Shown piece after piece: positions 46,527 to 62,654 of a DNA stretch of 64,000 nucleotides (positions are counted from its first letter, which is position 1; every line of letters starts with the position of its first letter). The notes below the pieces were generated by a model. It made no database searches. It was not told the DNA's origin and saw only the letters and a program-made list of their open reading frames with translations. The translations under genes and the position numbers were made by a program. Origin of the DNA: Diphasiastrum complanatum (taxonomy: Eukaryota; Streptophyta; Lycopodiopsida; Lycopodiales; Lycopodiaceae); contig CM055112.1 in the NCBI GenBank assembly GCA_029204225.1, positions 27,673,063-27,737,062 of the forward strand, in the 5' to 3' direction.

Positions 46527-46558
46527 TTTTTTTTTTTTTTTTTTTGGGGGGGGGGGGT
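46527..46558. repeat. Poly-T followed by poly-G tract
   Basis: About 20 T are followed directly by about 11 G. It is probably replication or repair slippage, and its length is likely to be unreliable in an assembly. Confidence 0.7.
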
Positions 46559-46586
46559 TGTTTCACCCTCAAAGGCCGTTTTGTCA

Positions 46587-47449
46587 GGGAATTGTTAAAA
46601 TTCACATGTGTGGGAATGCCCTAAAGTGTGAATATGATCTCCTAAGCAAAGCTTTTGCACTTTAGATCAACACTAGATTGAAATCCAAGATCTATGTCAA
46701 AATCTAAGGCAAAGAAGCAAAGATAGATGCATAGATTGATAACCAAAAGTGTTTCACACGTTGACTAGAAATCTTTATGACACCCCAAAAGTCAACATTA
46801 TAAACTAATTTTAACTATTTTACACATGTGGGAACATGCTCCACACGTGTGAAATGTACTTACAAACATAAAGTCATAAAATAACCAAACCAAAAGTGTC
46901 CACACAGGTCTAGGTGCCATACCTAACCCTCTTCAAAAGCTTATAACTTTTGATTGGCTCAACCAAATGGATTGAAACAATTTGCTACAAAAACTAGACA
47001 GATCTAGCTCTCAAACAAGCTATCTAACACCAAATTTGGATCTAACTTGGAAGAGAACCACCCAAATGAATTTGGTTGTCCTTCACACGTGTCTGAGCAC
47101 TAAATTCCGTATAGTACTAGATCTGGTCCAATCCATATGATAATGAACCCTCTTGATCCAAAAATCACTAAGATAGCATGGGAGATGCAATCAACACTCT
47201 CTAGATCTTGATTTTCATGAAATTTTCGAATTTATGGATGATAGATGCATCAATAGCTTAGGTAGGCTCTGATACCATGTGAAAATTCACACATGCGAAT
47301 GCCCTAAAGTGTGAATATGATCTCCTAAGCAAAGCTTTTGCACTTTTGATCAACACTAGATTGAAATCCAAGATCTATGTCAAAATCTAAGGCAAAGAGG
47401 CAAAGATAGATGCATAGATTGATAACCAAAAGTGTTTCACACGTGGGAA
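46587..47449 (-). mobile_element. TRIM-like LTR element without coding capacity
   Basis: Two direct repeats of about 167 bp (46593-46761 and 47278-47444) start TGTxAAAATTCAC and end ...TTTCACACGT. They differ by a few percent. Immediately left of the second is the complement of TGGTATCAGAGC (47266-47277), so on the minus strand this is 5' LTR, primer-binding site, about 0.5 kb of internal sequence, 3' LTR. A 5-bp GGGAA occurs on both outer sides (46587-46591 and 47445-47449), a candidate target duplication, though the exact boundary is ambiguous by 1-3 bases. The internal part has no coding potential, as in terminal-repeat retrotransposons in miniature. Confidence 0.75.
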
Positions 47450-49093
47450 AAGTACATCATGAAAAAACTCAAACAAATGAAGCTCCTCTCCTAGGGTAGA
47501 GAGAGAATAGAGTAAATTGCCCTCGGGTAGAGAGAGAAGGAAATACAAGCAAAATTGATTGATGTCACAACTGACTCAAAAACTCACATTAGATTATGAT
47601 AGAAAATCAAAGTACATATAGAACTTGTGGAGATCCATGCTTCAATCCTATGGGACCCCTCAATCCTAGCCTCTCTAATCCTATTGGATGTGTGATGCAA
47701 CATCCCTCACTTTGATTGGACCCTTACAGCACATCTCCCTCTTATGATGGACCCTTTGACTTTTGCCACCACATAGGGTGCATCACTCATCAAACCTAAA
47801 CTTAACATGGGTAAGCAACCTAACTAGATCGAGTTTGTCATCTTTGACTTTTGGTCAAATCAACACAAAACAAGTGCACTTGCATTCACATTAGTTTACT
47901 GGAACCTGCTTTAAACCCACCCGATATGTTCTCGACATATATCAAACATCTTGAAGCTACATTGTTGACATCTTGGACCTTGCAAGTTCATATCAGTATA
48001 CTAGGGCTCTTGTTAAGGAGTGCACTGCATGCACTCCATGTAAGGGAGTGCATGTGTGCAATCCTCACCACCCCTCTCCTAGCTTAAATTTTTGTCTTTT
48101 TTCATGTGCAGATGCGCTCACTCCCCTACATGGTGCAAGCAGTGCATTTCTTAAGTAGGCTTATATACTAGAACCTGTTCATAGTATGTGAGCAAGCACA
48201 TGCTCCATTTTAGTCTACATTAAAAGGAAAAAAAGAAAGAAAGGTAGAAAGTCCCCCCAAATGCAAGGATAATAGACACACATGTTACCGTTGGTTAGCC
48301 CTAGTAAATGGTAACCGTTTGAACGTAGAAGCAAAATTCAAATCTGTTTCTCTATTCTCCCTCTTTCTTCACTCCCACCCCTATAGCTCACCATGCTTCG
48401 ATCTCGATCGATCCATTGGATCTCTGGCTAGATTTCCCAGACCCTTCGATCTGACATATGTCCTCGCAGATTGAGCAAGTGCTGACGATGAGGAGGGTGT
48501 TTTGCTGTTGGCAATTATGAGCTCTTGTCATTGCTTGTTTTGGAAATCTATCTGTCCAATGTCTGGTTTTTTGGATGCTGCATTTAGACAGTAATGCATG
48601 CTGCCAAGCTGATCAGCAAGCTAATGGCTCAATTTTAGTATGTCCTGGTTTGTGATTAGGATTCTAGTTTCAGCAAAGAAGCTGCACTGACATCGAAAAG
48701 CCTTGTTCTTCTTTGTCTCTGGTTTTCTATACAGGTTGCCCAGTCCTCATCCCTCAAAAAATATGCAGAACGTTTCCATAAATGCATGCAAATTTTGTCA
48801 AGAACAAGCAATTTTGCAGATATTGATGTTAACTGTTGATAGAGCATTGAACTGTGCTGATGCTGATAGGAAGCTAGACATATTGTTGCTTGGTTGGGGT
48901 CCTTATGAACTGGGTGTTACGCTGAGCTCTTGGTAATGCCAGTGGCCACACGCCCCAAAAGAGGTACCACTCCAGAGCTGCAGCACCTCCACCGCATAGA
49001 ACGAAACATCCAAGGGAGGTGCACCAGCGAGAAACAAGTCCACCTGGATTTCTGAAAGCTTCAGAGGCACAATATTGCATCGATTCTTTCCAG
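47450..49093. other. Region upstream of the kinesin gene
   Basis: A short tandem duplication of GGGTAGAGAGAGAA text occurs near 47492-47537. A GTGCACTGCATGCACTCC near-palindrome lies at 48019-48036. C/T-rich text at 48340-48410 (CTATTCTCCCTCTTTCTTC) may be the 5' leader of the kinesin, but no start site could be fixed. The acceptor TTCTTTCCAG at 49084-49093 suggests a 5' untranslated exon further upstream. Confidence 0.4.
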
Positions 49094-53422
<4,329 letters not shown>

Positions 53423-54044
53423 GCATGTAAAAGAGTGGGTTATTTGGGCTGTACTTGCAATGATCAGGATAGATCGTGCTACACCCAGTAGAACAAAGTC
53501 AGGGCACAGCTTTTTCTAGAAATCAAAAGCCCAAAAGGGGGGCTATATTCAGTGAATTGAATTTGAATTTCATTGGAATTCTGAGCAGCAGTGTACATAA
53601 AAAAATCATTAAGCTTTCCTTTCGATTAAAAGATTTGGATATTGTCAAGGTGATCAACAATTATTCCTTTTAAAGAACATTGTGTGTATGTTTGCCACAA
53701 TGTGAGTCCTTGGACTATTTTATTTCTGATGAGAGGCATTATGTTGACACAAGTACATAAAAGCTTGCATTGTTTGGAAAAAAAAAGTTCGAAGCAAAAG
53801 TTTAACTTTCCAAGAACAAATCATTTGTAGATGCAGCTCCAGAATTTGAACAATAGCTGTGTATAAATTTCATCCATATCAGGACCTTACAAAAATACTT
53901 ATAAAATAATGCTTGGATATTCTCTCTTTAAGAGTGCTTTCTGAATCATCATGGTAAGTGAGATATTCTATTGTTCTGGTTTAGGATAGGTGGTGACGAC
54001 TAGTGATTTTTCCTCCCATAAGATCTACTCCATCGGACTTAAGT
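53423..54044. other. Downstream of the kinesin gene, dispersed repeat traces
   Basis: No gene is seen. Text at 53560-53760 (GATTTGGATATTGTCAAGG, TTTGCCACAATGTGAGTCC) resembles 54890-54990, so both are diverged copies of an unidentified repeat. The kinesin 3' end should be in the first few hundred bases; no polyadenylation signal was singled out. Confidence 0.35.
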
Positions 54045-54163
54045 CATATCTAATCACTACAACCCAACGGGGTTGGCTCAGTTGGTTGGCTTGGCATCCA
54101 AAGTTTCTTTGGTCCCAGGTTCGAGCCTTCCCTTGGAAACCAAGAAGCATATCTAATCACTAC
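54045..54163 (+). mobile_element. tRNA-derived retroposon with 16-bp target duplication
   Basis: A perfect 16-base direct repeat CATATCTAATCACTAC (54045-54060 and 54148-54163) flanks an 87-base insert. The insert contains TGGCTCAGTTGG (54074-54085), a match to the RNA polymerase III A box, and GGTTCGAGCC (54118-54127), a match to the B box, 32 bases apart. It is thus a tRNA-like head of a SINE, or a retroposed tRNA-like sequence. It is not a functional tRNA, as the ends do not form an acceptor stem. The 3' part lacks a clear A tail. Identical duplications imply a fairly recent insertion. Confidence 0.85.
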
Positions 54164-55060
54164 ATGTTCCGTATATTTTGGTATGCACATTTCAATTAAT
54201 CACTACCTGTTCCGTATATTTTGGTGTGCCCATTTCATTTCATACATTTTGTTGATAAATTGTTTGGTTCTAAATTCTAATATATGGTAAGTGGAAGTTA
54301 ATAATTTTTCATAGACTCGAAGTCATAACTAGTCATGCATGTTGACTTACAAAAACCAACACCATTTTCTGACTTACAAAAAACCAACACCATTTTCTTT
54401 TGTACGGAAGTTTTTGTTCGACAAAGATGATTAAAGGACTTTAAAGTCAAAGTTTTCTAGTATGATAGGATACTCAAATAAATAATCTATGAAAACATCT
54501 AAAAGTGTATGAATTGTTATGCATGAATATTTTATAATATAGGGGAGGGGAAGAAAACCAAGGAACTTTTAAACATTCGGATATCATAAATCTATGATAT
54601 TATTCATAGCTAAGATAAGTTGATTGCAAATCTTAAGCTGCTGTATAGCTAATCCCAAAATTTAGACTATATGTGTGGGACCTCAAGGCCAAGGGCATAA
54701 AGCCCCTACTTAGTGGCACACTCAAAGGGATTTTTCTTGCCCAGACCTTTAGAGCCTGGGGTTGCTCCAACGAATGCCTAAGGTGTTTTATGAATATAAT
54801 ATTTATCGACAAAGCTAGCATCTATACGAGATGACAAGAATCTTGATTTGTAGGATAGGCAACGTTCAAAAAATGTAATCTCCATGAAAGTTTTCTAAGC
54901 TTCTTTTGGGTAAATAATCTGGACATTGTCATTTTCTTAATTGAAAGTGCATGGAGTGTATATGTTTGCCATAATGTAGGTCCTTGGGATGATGTAATCA
55001 TTGAAATTGTACATAATACCAAACACAACAAATCAAGCAATCAAAGCATCTAAAAGCAAA
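54164..55060. other. No gene; small tandem duplication at left
   Basis: The text after the retroposon duplicates itself: TCACTACATGTTCCGTATATTTTGG (54157-54181, shown here by its first 12 bases TCACTACATGTT) recurs at 54202-54226 with one change. Further on there are only short frames without recognisable content, and LTR-like AT-rich text shared with 53560-53760. Confidence 0.35.
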
Positions 55061-55900
55061 AGGCACAATCATAAAAAGTAGGGTAAAGTTGCCCTTGTCC
55101 TATTTCATGAAATAAAACCCAAAAGGTACATATCAAGAACATAAGAGTTATTATGCCAAGAACTTAGCAAAATGGCAGGTTTCTTAGCTTTTGCCACCTA
55201 GGCTTTCACATGAAATGGATAGCGTTACCGGTGACGACAGTTACTCTATACAAACCTTCTCTCGCTATTCAATTTCATGGCACTATAGTCATTTGTGTTT
55301 TCAATCCCTATTAAACCTCTTAAGAAAACAAAACAAGATTTCATTCGTCATAATATCAACTGCCCTTCTGATTGTAAGACAAAATTTGACTGTCTGCAAC
55401 TCCTCTTGAACTAGGCCTCAAACAAAAACATATTGGATACTGACATGCTTATCCTTTTATGGAATTCGAAATTTTTACTCAGGAGCAAACACCCTTGATT
55501 ATTGATGAACAAGATGATGGTTTGCTCAATAGCAAAATCCTTCATGAGGCACTTTATCCATAGGTACTCTTTACTGACATGGCACAAACCCATGTATTTT
55601 GCTTCAGTCGACGAAAGTGCTACAGAATGTTGTTTGCAACAGCTCCAACTAGGCGATCCTGCTACTAAGAAATATAGTCAAAAGTGGTTTTTCTATCATC
55701 TAAATCACCTCTCCAGTCTTTGTTGGAAATTAAGCCCACAGTTTCCTCCTTGGTGAATGACTACTTTCTATTTCATGATTCTTCTTGCATTTTATTGATC
55801 ATTGATCTAGAGTTAGGTGAAACCAACTTTGGTTCTACGTCTGCTCATCTGATACCTGCAGGAATCACAAACTTAGACAACCAATTTATTTGAAGAACGT
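55061..55900 (-). pseudogene. Second Copia family 5 3' end (RNase H remnants)
   Basis: Text at 55090-55280 matches 28310-28490. The minus strand at 55593-55411 encodes KEYLWIKCLMKDFAIEQ, IILFINNQGCLLLSKNFEFH and KRISMSVSNMF, equivalent to the Copia RNase H block in which a short D-N-Q/D-N-x-x and an S-K-H-I-D-I-x-x-H-F motif occur; D has become N at the metal-binding position. Not functional. Confidence 0.65.
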
Positions 55901-55949
55901 TTACAACGGGCTTCCGGCTGATCTCCAGGAAAGGGTAACCAATCTTGTC

Positions 55950-57060
55950 ATAGTTTCAAAGTTCAGATGTCAAGTTTAATAACTTGAAATCATTGAAGAC
56001 TTGGCCATCTTCAACGACTTCCACAAAATTTGCAATTAGAACAAGTCTGCAGAAATACATTACTTTTTCAACAGCAACAGCTTCGGCTTTTTCGCATTTC
56101 CCCGAAATGCGACACTTTCATAGTTCAAAAGCTTAACTATTTTAAACACACCTTCGGCTCTTTGCAAAAAATGCAAAGAGAGAGATAATTCCCGAAGGTC
56201 ATCTACTTTCATGCGTTAAGCTGTTTTAAAGACATCACCGTCTTTTTAGGGCACCTTCGGCTTCTTGCGAAAAATGCGAAGAGAAAAATCCCGAAGGTCA
56301 TCTCAAATAAACGAGGAACGTTCCAGCGACGTCCTCATCCTCGTCAACGATGCTAAATTATTGACCATATATACTGTGTACAGTTGTTATTAAAGCCATA
56401 TACTTCCAAGTACAATGGCTTTCCTAATCAGGTGACAAGCATTCAATGTAATTAATACACGGATGAAGTCTATAACTAGATCATCCAAGCACAGCTTAAG
56501 GGTTGCTCCATCCATGAGACACATTATTTGAGCATCCCAATTACGCCATCATTTTTTTGGTTGTAATTGCTATTTTGTATTGTGCTTCAGTGTAATATAG
56601 CAGCAGCTTGCTTTTATCTATGTACAACGTAGATGAAAGCCTGTTGTGATTGAATGCATTTTCATTGTTGTTTGATCGCTTGTTACTCACTCTGATCAGA
56701 ACACGGACGTCAATGACTCCTCAGTTTCTGATCAGACGATGGCTGTCTTTGACGCCTGAGAAACTCACGTTATCATACTGCTCTTCTGTTTATTTCAAAA
56801 TATACTTCACGTTGAATCTGATTTCAGTAGTACCACATACAAATCATCTCTAATCTCTTCGGTGGACTGTACTCTTGTTTCTAAGTATGAATTAATTTTT
56901 AAGATCATGTTGGGCAATTAGGACACTTGAAGCTGCAATTACATTTAGCATATGCTATCTATTCAACTGTTTTTGCATTTAGCAGTTGATTAGAGAGCTA
57001 TTCCGAAATATTCATGCTCTCTTCTCCATTCACGTTCTTCTATCTCCCTTGCCCCATCAG
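55950..57060 (+). repeat. 5' LTR region of a plus-strand Copia (family 3-like)
   Basis: The repeated CTTCGGCTTTTTCGCATTT and GGCACCTTCGGCTTCTTG text at 56080-56300 resembles the family 3 LTR at 26970-27310. The right end is fixed by the primer-binding site TGGTATCAGAGC at 57063-57074. The left end is not defined. Part of the LTR is likely to drive the Gag that follows. Confidence 0.55.
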
Positions 57061-57062
57061 AT

Positions 57063-57074
57063 TGGTATCAGAGC
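57063..57074 (+). other. Primer-binding site (initiator tRNA type)
   Basis: TGGTATCAGAGC is an exact match to the complement of the 3' end of plant initiator methionine tRNA. It is followed 52 bases later by the Gag start codon. Confidence 0.85.
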
Positions 57075-57126
57075 ATAGCTCAAATAAACCGAGAGATTAA
57101 GTTTGTTTTATTTGCATACTGTTATC

Positions 57127-57708
57127 ATGTCTCATATAGGTAGCTCTTCATCTTCATCACTCAGTGAAGCTAGAGTCATTGACAAGCTCAATGGTTCTAA
57201 CTTCCACATTTGGAAGTTAAAACTTAGAATGATGTTGATAGATAGAGATTTTTGGGATGTAGTTGAAGGTGCAGACCTGAAACCAGAAGATGGTGATCAA
57301 GCAAAGGCCTGGATGATCAAAGATCAGAAGGCCCTAGCATGTATCACACTCAATCTGGCCGACTCCCAAATATCTCAAGTCTTTATGAGACTCACGATGT
57401 GACCACGAAATTACATCTTAGAAGGAAGTTATTTACTCTTAGCATGTCTGATTCTACTGCCATCACTTCTCACATCAACAGCTTCAAGTCCCTGTTAGAT
57501 TAGTTATCAGCTGTCGGATGTTCTATTCAAGATGATGATGCCGTTATGACCTTGCTTTCTTCTCTTCCAAAGTCCTATGAGCACTTTGTGGTGATGATCT
57601 CTACACAACCCGACCTCACTCTTCAAAAGGTGATCGGTCATGTTCTTCAAGAAGAAATGTGGAGAAAGACCAGCAGCCTATATGGTTCAAAGAACACCAT
57701 TGGATGAA
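57127..57708 (+). pseudogene. Copia Gag fragment (UBN2 type)
   Basis: The frame begins MSHIGSSSSSSLSEARVI (DKLNGSNFHIWKLKL follows), typical of Copia Gag N-terminal regions. A shift near 57390 moves to TKLHLRRKLFTLSMSDS, one TAG stop occurs at 57501-57503, and the remainder (LLSSLPKSYEHFVVMIS) ends with a TGA at 57706-57708. The element breaks off soon after this. Confidence 0.82.
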
Positions 57709-57828
57709 GTTAGATCAATTGAATACTTGTTTACAAACTATTTTGAAATTTAACCAGTTCTCAGGAAGGAAGTCGTGAATGATGTTCCACCATGACTGAA
57801 CACGTCCTTAGAAATCTGATGAGGCAAA

Positions 57829-57930
57829 AAAAACCATACTACTGTCACCAATACATCCACTATAGTAGAAAAAAACCATACTACTGTCACCAATACATCC
57901 ACTGATGAGACAAAGAAAACCATACTAGCA
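57829..57930. repeat. ~48-bp tandem repeat at an element junction
   Basis: AAACCATACTACTGTCACC and the following AATACATCCACT occur twice, with a third partial copy (AAACCATACTA) at 57918. It lies at the junction between the Gag fragment and the next Copia copy, and could be filler from end joining. Confidence 0.8.
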
Positions 57931-59660
57931 GTTTGAGATGTATTCTCCACTCCTGATCTGCTTCACCTTGCTTCTTGTGCATCTTTCTACCCAGTTCACA
58001 TATTCTGTGAACATGTCGAGTGCATCTGATTTGTTGTGTATGAAGTAGACTTTGGCAAACTTCTTGTAGTCATCAATGAAGGTGATATAATATTTCAACC
58101 CTCCTACTGAGATCACATCAAAAGGTCCATAGATGTCCAAATGTACCAGCTCCAGAATCTTTGTAAAAGGAGTTTGGGACATCTTCCCTTTCATGCACAC
58201 ATCACAGGTCGTCGAATTTGTGGCATTCATGATGTTGACTCCTATGATAGCTCCATGTTGGTTTGTTTGATACAATGCCATTGAGTTCATGTGGCATAGA
58301 ACATCTGCAGATTCGTGAGCTTGGTGGGCTTGATCTGTCGGTAGGCATACTGTCAAATGATACAGGTTGCCTTTTTGTCTACCTTGAGTGACAAGTGTGT
58401 CGGTGCTGGCATCAATGACATTGCATGTTTCATCCAAAAACGTCACACGCGTCTCAGCGTCTGCTATTCTTGAGACTGATTGCAAGTCTTGCTGCAGTGT
58501 AGGTACAAAGAGAACATCTTCTACTCATCTGTCTTTGCCGTTTGTGTTGAGCCACAGTGAACCAATACCATTCACTTGATATTTTGATCCGTCTCCAAGA
58601 ACTATAAATCTTGATGGATCTACACTCTGAACGTCATACAATATCTGTCTTGATGTAACGAAGTGTCATGTAGCTCCTGAATCAAAGATTATCTCTTGTG
58701 TGACAGATGTCGATGCTGCACAGATAGGCTGTCAAATTTCTGTTGTTCGAATTTTTTTAGCCCATCTTTGAGCTTTCTGACTCTTCCACGGAGGATGAAC
58801 TGTTGTTGTTCTCCTGTTTGCTTTGAGGTTGCTTGTTCCTCGGATTTCGGTAGTAGTCCATGGCTGCATGACCCTTCTTGTGGCAATGGATACACTCGAT
58901 CTTCAAATTTAGCCAACACAAATCGACAATATGTCCTTCGTGTTAGCATCATAAGCATACTTTCTTGTCGACATTTTGCTTTATCGGCTTTCTTTTGTTC
59001 TTCCATTTGCCTTTGCTGGCTCCCTCTGGTTGCTGGAGCCTTTGATCTGACTCCCTCTTAGGCTTGAACTACTTCTTTGGCTTCTCTTTGTTGTTGTAGC
59101 TTGGTCAAAAGCGTCCTTGTGATCAAGGTGCTAACGAGCTTCGACTTCTTCTCGAATCTCGATCACTGTGTCATAGCTGGATCCTTTGCTAGAAACATTC
59201 AGGTTGTTTGGAAAGATCTTGGTAAAGCTCGTAAAAGGTAAGTGAGCTACTTCTCTGCTGATACTACACTCTCCGTTCCGACGTTGTGTAATGAAAGGAA
59301 TAGATCCTTCATCTTTCTAATAAAGGAGATGAGGTCCCTGCCATCCCATCGCAGATTTGTCTGCTGATCTTCGAGAAGCATAATCTAGCTGCACGACTTC
59401 GTCTAAAATCTCGTAAGCAATGTATCCCACATCTCTCTTGTATTAGAGAGTGTCGCGAGGTCAAGCGTTAGGCTATCTTCGATGGATGATGACAACAAGG
59501 CTACTGCCTTGTTGTTCTTTTCTCTCCATTCTTGTAGCTCTTTGTTGGTGGTTGTAGGCATCTCTTCGGTGCCATCTACCCAGGGAAATAGCCCTTCTCC
59601 CTTTAGTATGAGAGAGGTCTTCACCTTCCATGCTAGGAAGTTGGACCCTGATGAGTCGAG
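57925..59660 (-). pseudogene. Copia family 2 Gag-protease-integrase (minus strand)
   Basis: From 59624 down: Gag (MKTSLILKGEGLFPWVDGTE, SSSIEDSLTLDLATLSN), basic linker, one complete zinc knuckle and one degraded (C-x2-C-H-K-K-G-H-A-A-M-D region), protease remnants, pre-integrase (ADVLCHMNSMALYQ, CDVCMKGKMSQTPF), integrase (LELVHLDIYGPF, FIDDYKKFAKVYFIH, KQIRSGEYIS). The integrase D-D-E core is damaged: DICGP reads DIYGP, and the SDNG-E block is shortened to RSGEY. A close relative of 42986-44898. Confidence 0.87.
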
Positions 59661-59807
59661 AATTGTACAGATCTCGACTGCATGCTGCTTATTGATGCCA
59701 TTGCTTGTGAACTATTCTTCAGTCTATTTTTTGGTTTCTTGTTCTGAATGCTTGTCTTTGGATCTGATAACTCTTAAGCTATATCAGCTCTCGGATATCA
59801 GCCTAAG

Positions 59808-59867
59808 GCTCTGATACCACTGATGATCTATGTTTCGATATACAAAACGTCAAATGCTCTGATACCA
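59808..59867 (-). repeat. Two copies of the primer-binding site
   Basis: GCTCTGATACCA occurs at 59808-59819 and 59856-59867. As at 44977-45068, the sequence between Gag and LTR of this family holds more than one copy of the initiator tRNA site. Confidence 0.75.
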
Positions 59868-59871
59868 CTTT

Positions 59872-60340
59872 TGATAAATGAAGGCCGGATGGGAGTTCGA
59901 TTCTGTTTGTTGGTCAACTGCCTACTATCACAGATCTACAACCCTCCAGAACGTGGATAGACATTGTTGACCTATGTTGTAATTTGTTTTAGCATTCAAC
60001 AAGATGAAACCAGTGTGCGGAATGAGTAGTAAACAGCTGATTACAAACAGATAACAATAGGAAATCAAAGCATTCAAGATAAGAAAATCGTCTACATAAC
60101 ATCTACTGAATTATCAGTGAATTTCTTAAGCGTTGCTGTGACAAACCCACACAGCGCGTCGACGTGAGAGAATTTGTGTCTCTCACGAATCATAAACTAT
60201 CTCGCTTACTAATGGACTTCTTGGACATCTATATGATGTTCAACTAATCCTCTCGTTTTCAATTTGTTTATATAGTGAAGGAGGATAAAGGTTTAAGCTA
60301 AACTGAGATTACAAGAATTGCTGATTAGGCACGTCCTAAT
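59872..60340 (-). repeat. LTR of Copia family 2, shorter copy
   Basis: The left end is adjacent to the primer site; the right end has GGCACGTCCTAA, the inverse of the LTR start TTAGGACGTGCC. It shares TAGACATTGTTGACCTATGTTG with the other family members (text at 45220-45240 and 62520-62550) in one orientation or the other. About 470 bp, so it has lost about 150 bp. Confidence 0.7.
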
Positions 60341-60740
60341 GGTGTCTAGATTTTTCGTGGAGGATGACGTCCTCTTTGTACTTTCCTAATTTCCTTTGTA
60401 CTTTGAAGCGTGAAGATCCATCGCCTTTCGGTCTTCGTGTCTTCTTCGTCTTTCGTCCTCGCCATTGAGCTTTTCTGGGTCCATGAACATTTCTTCTTCG
60501 TGTTCGGGTATCCTCCAGTCAACGAGCCTTTGACCATTGTCTTCGGGTCGTCAGTCCTCGAAGCTTTGGTGTTCGCATGTGGAAAGCTCCCTTGCATTTC
60601 TGCGGACTTGAGCTCTAAAGCTAGCAAAGCTTTGTGGCTCGAAACAAACTGTTTGTTCAGCATTAGCATAGTGACTTTCTTGATATGTATCTGTTTTGTT
60701 TTATTTAATGAATTATAGAGGACGAGGGCATAAATACCCT
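60341..60740 (-). pseudogene. 3' end of a further Copia family 2 element
   Basis: The minus strand at 60669-60580 encodes LNKQFVSSHKALLALELKSAEM, equivalent to the C-terminal tail of the family 2 polyprotein (compare KALLALNSQFDEK at 45840-45880 and EALLALDSQSDKK at 61630-61670). Its position upstream of an LTR repeats the arrangement at 45-46 kb. Confidence 0.6.
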
Positions 60741-60842
60741 ATCTTTTAAACATATGCTTATGTTGGACAACAGAACTTATAAAAAAAGCATTAGCAAATT
60801 ACGTGAATTTAGTAGGAAAAAAAAAAAGACAAGACAATCGCA

Positions 60843-61560
60843 ATGGTAGTAGCTAGAGTGAAGCAAGGCATGAAGTGTTACAAGATAATAGTGAACAAGA
60901 GAAAAGGCATCATTTTTTTATTGCGAGTCATGAGCTTGGAATCTACAAGATTAGGAGTCATTTACCAAAATGACTCTTGGTATCTAGACTTAGGGGCAAT
61001 AGCGCGCTGTTTTCATTGCCTACAGAGAACTGTCACTTTAAAAAAAAACTTGTGGTTCTAACTACCACAATTCTGAAGGCACCTAGAATGGGATATGTGT
61101 GCATCATATTGTCTAAAGGCAATTTTGCAAGAAATTCTGTATGCACTAGGATTAGCAAAGAATCTAATCTCTATCAATAAAATGACTGCGATTGGAATTA
61201 ATGTGAATTTCTCAAGAAGAAGATGTGAACTGCATAAAGGCGAGGAATTATTGACAATCAGACTGAAAACAGGAGAAGACTTGTTCAAGATTAGAGGGGA
61301 AGTGATGAGATTGCACCATGACTTCTCTGTTGTAGTAGAAAGCAAGAAGAATAGCTTTTGGCACAAAAGGCTTGGTCACCTAGGGGTTGAAGCACCTGAA
61401 AAGATGTGGAGAGGAGAGATGGTGTTGAGCTTCCATTACAATGGAAATAATGATTCATATACTTGCGAAGGATGCACTGTTGGGAGGCAACATCGTGAGC
61501 TACAAGTAGAGGTGAGGAAGTCCTCCAAATCCAAGGTAGAGCCTCCAAATGTCCTCCAAG
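60843..61560 (+). pseudogene. Copia protease/pre-integrase fragment of another family
   Basis: NDSWYLDLGAIARCFHCLQ is a Copia protease motif (D-L-G for D-S-G), and LGLAKNLISINKMTAIGINV, NSFWHKRLGHLGVEAPEKM and CEGCTVGRQHRE are pre-integrase zinc-finger text (H-x-H and C-x2-C). It lacks Gag upstream and integrase downstream. It ends near 61560, where text repeating CCTCCAAATCC/CCTCCAAATGTCC appears before family 2 sequence. Confidence 0.8.
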
Positions 61561-61589
61561 CAATCTGCAAGCTCCAAGATGCTCCCCAA

Positions 61590-61670
61590 CTCTGAAGAAA
61601 CAAAATGTTTCTGTACATGTTACCGAAGCTCTGCTAGCTCTCGACTCCCAATCTGACAAAAAGACATGAA
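61590..61670 (+). pseudogene. Family 2 polyprotein tail
   Basis: The frame reads KKQNVSVHVTEALLALDSQS-DKKT and ends in TGA at 61668-61670, homologous to the tails at 45811-46128 and 60580-60669. The following 3' region runs into the LTR at 61884. Confidence 0.7.
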
Positions 61671-61883
61671 AACGAAATGTTCGCGAACAACACGAACAAC
61701 AGAAGAAGGTCAAACAATGCAAAAGGAAAATGTTCTGGACACAACAGGAAAAGGTCAAACAACACGAAATGACACAAAACTCTTCGCGACACGAAATCCT
61801 TTGCGCTCCAAAGGACCAGGAAGCCCAAACAAGTACCATGAAGTATAAATCCCTGATATGATATGGTGACGTTAGCAGGAGAG

Positions 61884-62650
61884 TGTTAGGACGTGCCTAA
61901 TTCGCCACTCTTGTAATCCATGATTAGTTATAGATTGTTTAATCTATTTGATCATGAATGTTACTCTGATTCTACAATTGCTAGATGTATCAAAATATAC
62001 ACAAACATAGATAGAAAAAATACAGAACTAAATAAAAGTCCGCCAGTGACCGAGACAATTTTGTAAGCAGCATCCACAGATATTCAAGAAGTCCGCTAGT
62101 AAGCGAGACACTGCTCATGGGAGAACACCGCTTTCTCTCCCGCCAATGCGTTGTGTGGTTTGTCACACAGTTCTTGAAACCAAGAGGATCAAAAGATGAT
62201 CTTGTAGTTGTTATGCACATATCACTCTAAATTTTGTCTGATCTCGATTGAATTATTGTCTGTTGTTATTCGCGTATCTCATTCACTTGTTTTATCTATT
62301 CCGCACATTGGTTCAATCTTGTTGAATGGAATTAATCTATAACGTAGGTCAGTAGTGTCTGTCTACATTCTGGAGGATTGTAGGAATGACGTAGCAGGTA
62401 GTGACCACCAATCATATCCGAACTCCATCCGAATTGATTTCATTCACGATTGTTCCGCTTCGCGTTTCGTTTTTCGCACATTGGTTCAATCTTGTTGAAT
62501 GCTGAATTAATTTATAACGTAGGTCAGCAGTGTCTATCTACATTCTGGAGGATTGTAGGAATAATATAGCAGGCAATGACCAACAATCATATTCAAACTC
62601 CATCCGAATTGATTTCATTCGCGATTGTTTCGCTTCCCAATTATTTCGCA
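61884..62650 (+). repeat. LTR of Copia family 2 with internal duplication
   Basis: Starts TGTTAGGACGTGCCTAA and ends ATTATTTCGCA; four bases (TCAG) separate it from the primer-binding site at 62655-62666. An approximately 173-bp unit is tandemly duplicated (62302-62474 and 62475-62640; both begin CGCACATTGGTTCAATC), which explains why it is longer than the 620-bp LTR at 45.1 kb. Confidence 0.85.
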
Positions 62651-62654
62651 TCAG

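Noticed and set aside
54061..54147. Functional tRNA gene
   Set aside because: A and B boxes are present, but the flanks do not pair as an acceptor stem and the whole lies between target duplications.
61291..61839. 182-codon minus-strand open frame
   Set aside because: It spans the junction of two Copia fragments on the opposite strand and is Cys/Phe-rich with no domain, so it is a shadow frame.
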